This document shows positions 63,067 to 64,000 of a DNA stretch of 64,000 nucleotides, in pieces (positions within the stretch are counted from its first letter, which is position 1; every line of letters starts with the position of its first letter). The stretch spans positions 1 to 64,000 of the forward strand of contig NZ_FRAA01000004.1 in assembly GCF_900142205.1 (NCBI RefSeq), in the 5' to 3' direction. The notes beneath the pieces were generated by a model. The model was given only the letters and a program-made list of their open reading frames with translations. It made no database searches and had not been told where the DNA came from. Source of the DNA: Reichenbachiella agariperforans. Its GTDB lineage: Bacteria; Bacteroidota; Bacteroidia; Cytophagales; Cyclobacteriaceae. Both the position numbers and the translations under genes were made by a program.

Positions 63067-64000
63067 TTAGTTAGCCCAAAAAATCTTATCTGAAAATGCA
63101 TTTGGTTGATCTGGAACATTACTCGCATTACTTGCTGATTCACTTGCTGGGTAAAATAACCGTACAGGTCTATCTGTAGTAGACGCCTGTGCAGATATAG
63201 GTAAATTAGAAGGAAAGCCAGTTCTACTATAATCAAACCACGACTGCTCTGCAGTAAGTCCATTTACTGCTAGCCACTTCTGCGTAATAATCGCTTCTAG
63301 TTTATTCGCTGACCCTGCATAATTCACATTATTAATATTTTGAGAATAATATGCTATAGCGTCTGCAGACGTTAAAACTGCTGCTCCATGTGATAAAGTC
63401 ACAAAAGCCGCAGAAATACCTGCTTCGTAAAGAGTCTGTGGATCTCCACCAAATCCTTTGAGTGCGAGTTCAGCTCTATTAAAATTACTCTCTGCAAGAG
63501 TAAATATGATGTCACCCATCGTAGCACTTTTCAAAATCCCAGGCCCTATATTAGAAACCAACTCAGGCGCATAATTTTCATCTACTTCTAGTCCTTGATT
63601 AACACCTAGATGTCCTGTATCTGGCTCTTCATACAAAAAGCTGATTCTCGGATCATTAGTGCTTGCCAGATAATCTAAAATATACTGCGTTGCACAAGTA
63701 GCTCTATAGTTTAGCTGCTCGTCCCCAGTAGGGGTGAATCCCATTTCATCCCAATAAGGATTTTGCTTTCCCTCAGACACTTCATAGCCAGGATCGACTA
63801 CTACATTAGCTGTAATAAAACCAGACCCCTCAGCTGTAATTGCATCGAATTCAGTCTGGATATACCCCTGCATAGAAGTCATATCAGAAAGTCTGGTAAG
63901 AATACGAACTTTTAAAGTGTTAGCAAATTGCTTCCACATAGTCATATCACCACCAAACATCACATCGTCGCTTCCTGGTTTAACAGCGACACCACTTCCT
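63067..64000 (-). CDS. SusD/RagB-family nutrient-binding lipoprotein, 5' end beyond window
   Basis: Open through the window edge; 310 visible C-terminal residues. The segment GDMTMWKQFANTLKVRILTRLSDM, then QLNYRATCATQYILDYLASTNDPRISFLYEEP, ILKSATMGDIIFTLAESNFNRAELALKG and WLAVNGLTAEQSWFDYSRTGFPSNLP fit the SusD_2 group of outer-membrane lipoproteins. These pair with a SusC-type transporter expected just upstream, outside the window. The two lipoprotein genes that follow are co-transcribed. Substrate unknown; no glycoside hydrolase or peptidase is in the visible part. Confidence 0.9.
   Translation of the reverse strand, partial: GSGVAVKPGSDDVMFGGDMTMWKQFANTLKVRILTRLSDMTSMQGYIQTEFDAITAEGSGFITANVVVDPGYEVSEGKQNPYWDEMGFTPTGDEQLNYRATCATQYILDYLASTNDPRISFLYEEPDTGHLGVNQGLEVDENYAPELVSNIGPGILKSATMGDIIFTLAESNFNRAELALKGFGGDPQTLYEAGISAAFVTLSHGAAVLTSADAIAYYSQNINNVNYAGSANKLEAIITQKWLAVNGLTAEQSWFDYSRTGFPSNLPISAQASTTDRPVRLFYPASESASNASNVPDQPNAFSDKIFWAN

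Noticed and set aside
1-64000. tRNA, rRNA or replication origin
   Set aside because: Intergenic regions were read for cloverleaf-type and rRNA-like sequence and none was recognised; short or odd RNAs could still be missed.

Overview
The window reads as a chromosomal segment of a Bacteroidota bacterium, most likely a gliding, marine-type Cytophagales. The signs are a PorP/SprF-family type IX secretion protein, several TonB-dependent receptors, a SusD-family lipoprotein with companion lipoproteins, a histidine kinase with a two-component-regulator beta-propeller sensor, lipoprotein signals ending in a Cys, and promoters with the TAnnTTTG -7 element used by the Bacteroidota primary sigma factor. 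Genus is not resolved. No rRNA, tRNA, CRISPR array, IS element or replication origin was seen.

Layout. 1-2.7 kb: a partial secreted HYR-repeat protein behind a PorP/SprF-OmpA fusion. 3.0-6.5 kb: a TPR histidine kinase overlapping its LuxR-type response regulator, then a SpoIIAA-like protein. 6.5-15.5 kb: metabolism, with a branched-chain aminotransferase, a cobalamin adenosyltransferase, a lipoprotein amidohydrolase, a membrane metallophosphoesterase, aroB, an unlisted 52-aa membrane protein, aroA and an MFS transporter. 15.9-21.1 kb: a chemoreceptor, a YfiR-family periplasmic protein and a TonB-dependent receptor in a row. 21-32 kb: a peroxiredoxin-like lipoprotein, a papain-fold-like protein, DoxX, a phosphate-binding-like lipoprotein, a second TonB-dependent receptor with its own operator candidate, an 1116-aa propeller histidine kinase, a DEAD-box helicase and a coiled-coil membrane protein.

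32.3-35.7 kb is the main accessory stretch: one AT-rich AAA ATPase/TOPRIM (OLD-like) gene in long non-coding flanks. Upstream is a 22-bp-period array, downstream a 21-bp-period array, and between them are a duplicated ~120-bp segment and many perfect hairpins.

35.7-50.9 kb is a minus-strand amino-acid block: leuA, then ilvE-ilvD-ilvB-ilvN-aminotransferase-ilvA, then thrA-thrB-thrC. A four-helix-bundle gene sits between the ilv and thr parts, bounded by repeats that carry copies of its own 3' end. The ilv operon is preceded by two successive leader-peptide/terminator modules. In each, a segment over the leader stop codon can pair with the 5' arm of the following terminator. This is a complete ribosome-mediated attenuation design in duplicate and is the strongest regulatory finding here.

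51-64 kb: a conserved helical protein, thiolase, a MORN-like repeat protein, purC, a STAS protein and RNase Z on the plus strand. Then come two minus-strand outer-membrane units: a TonB-dependent receptor with a DUF4249 lipoprotein, and a partial SusD-like gene followed by two unrecognised lipoproteins.
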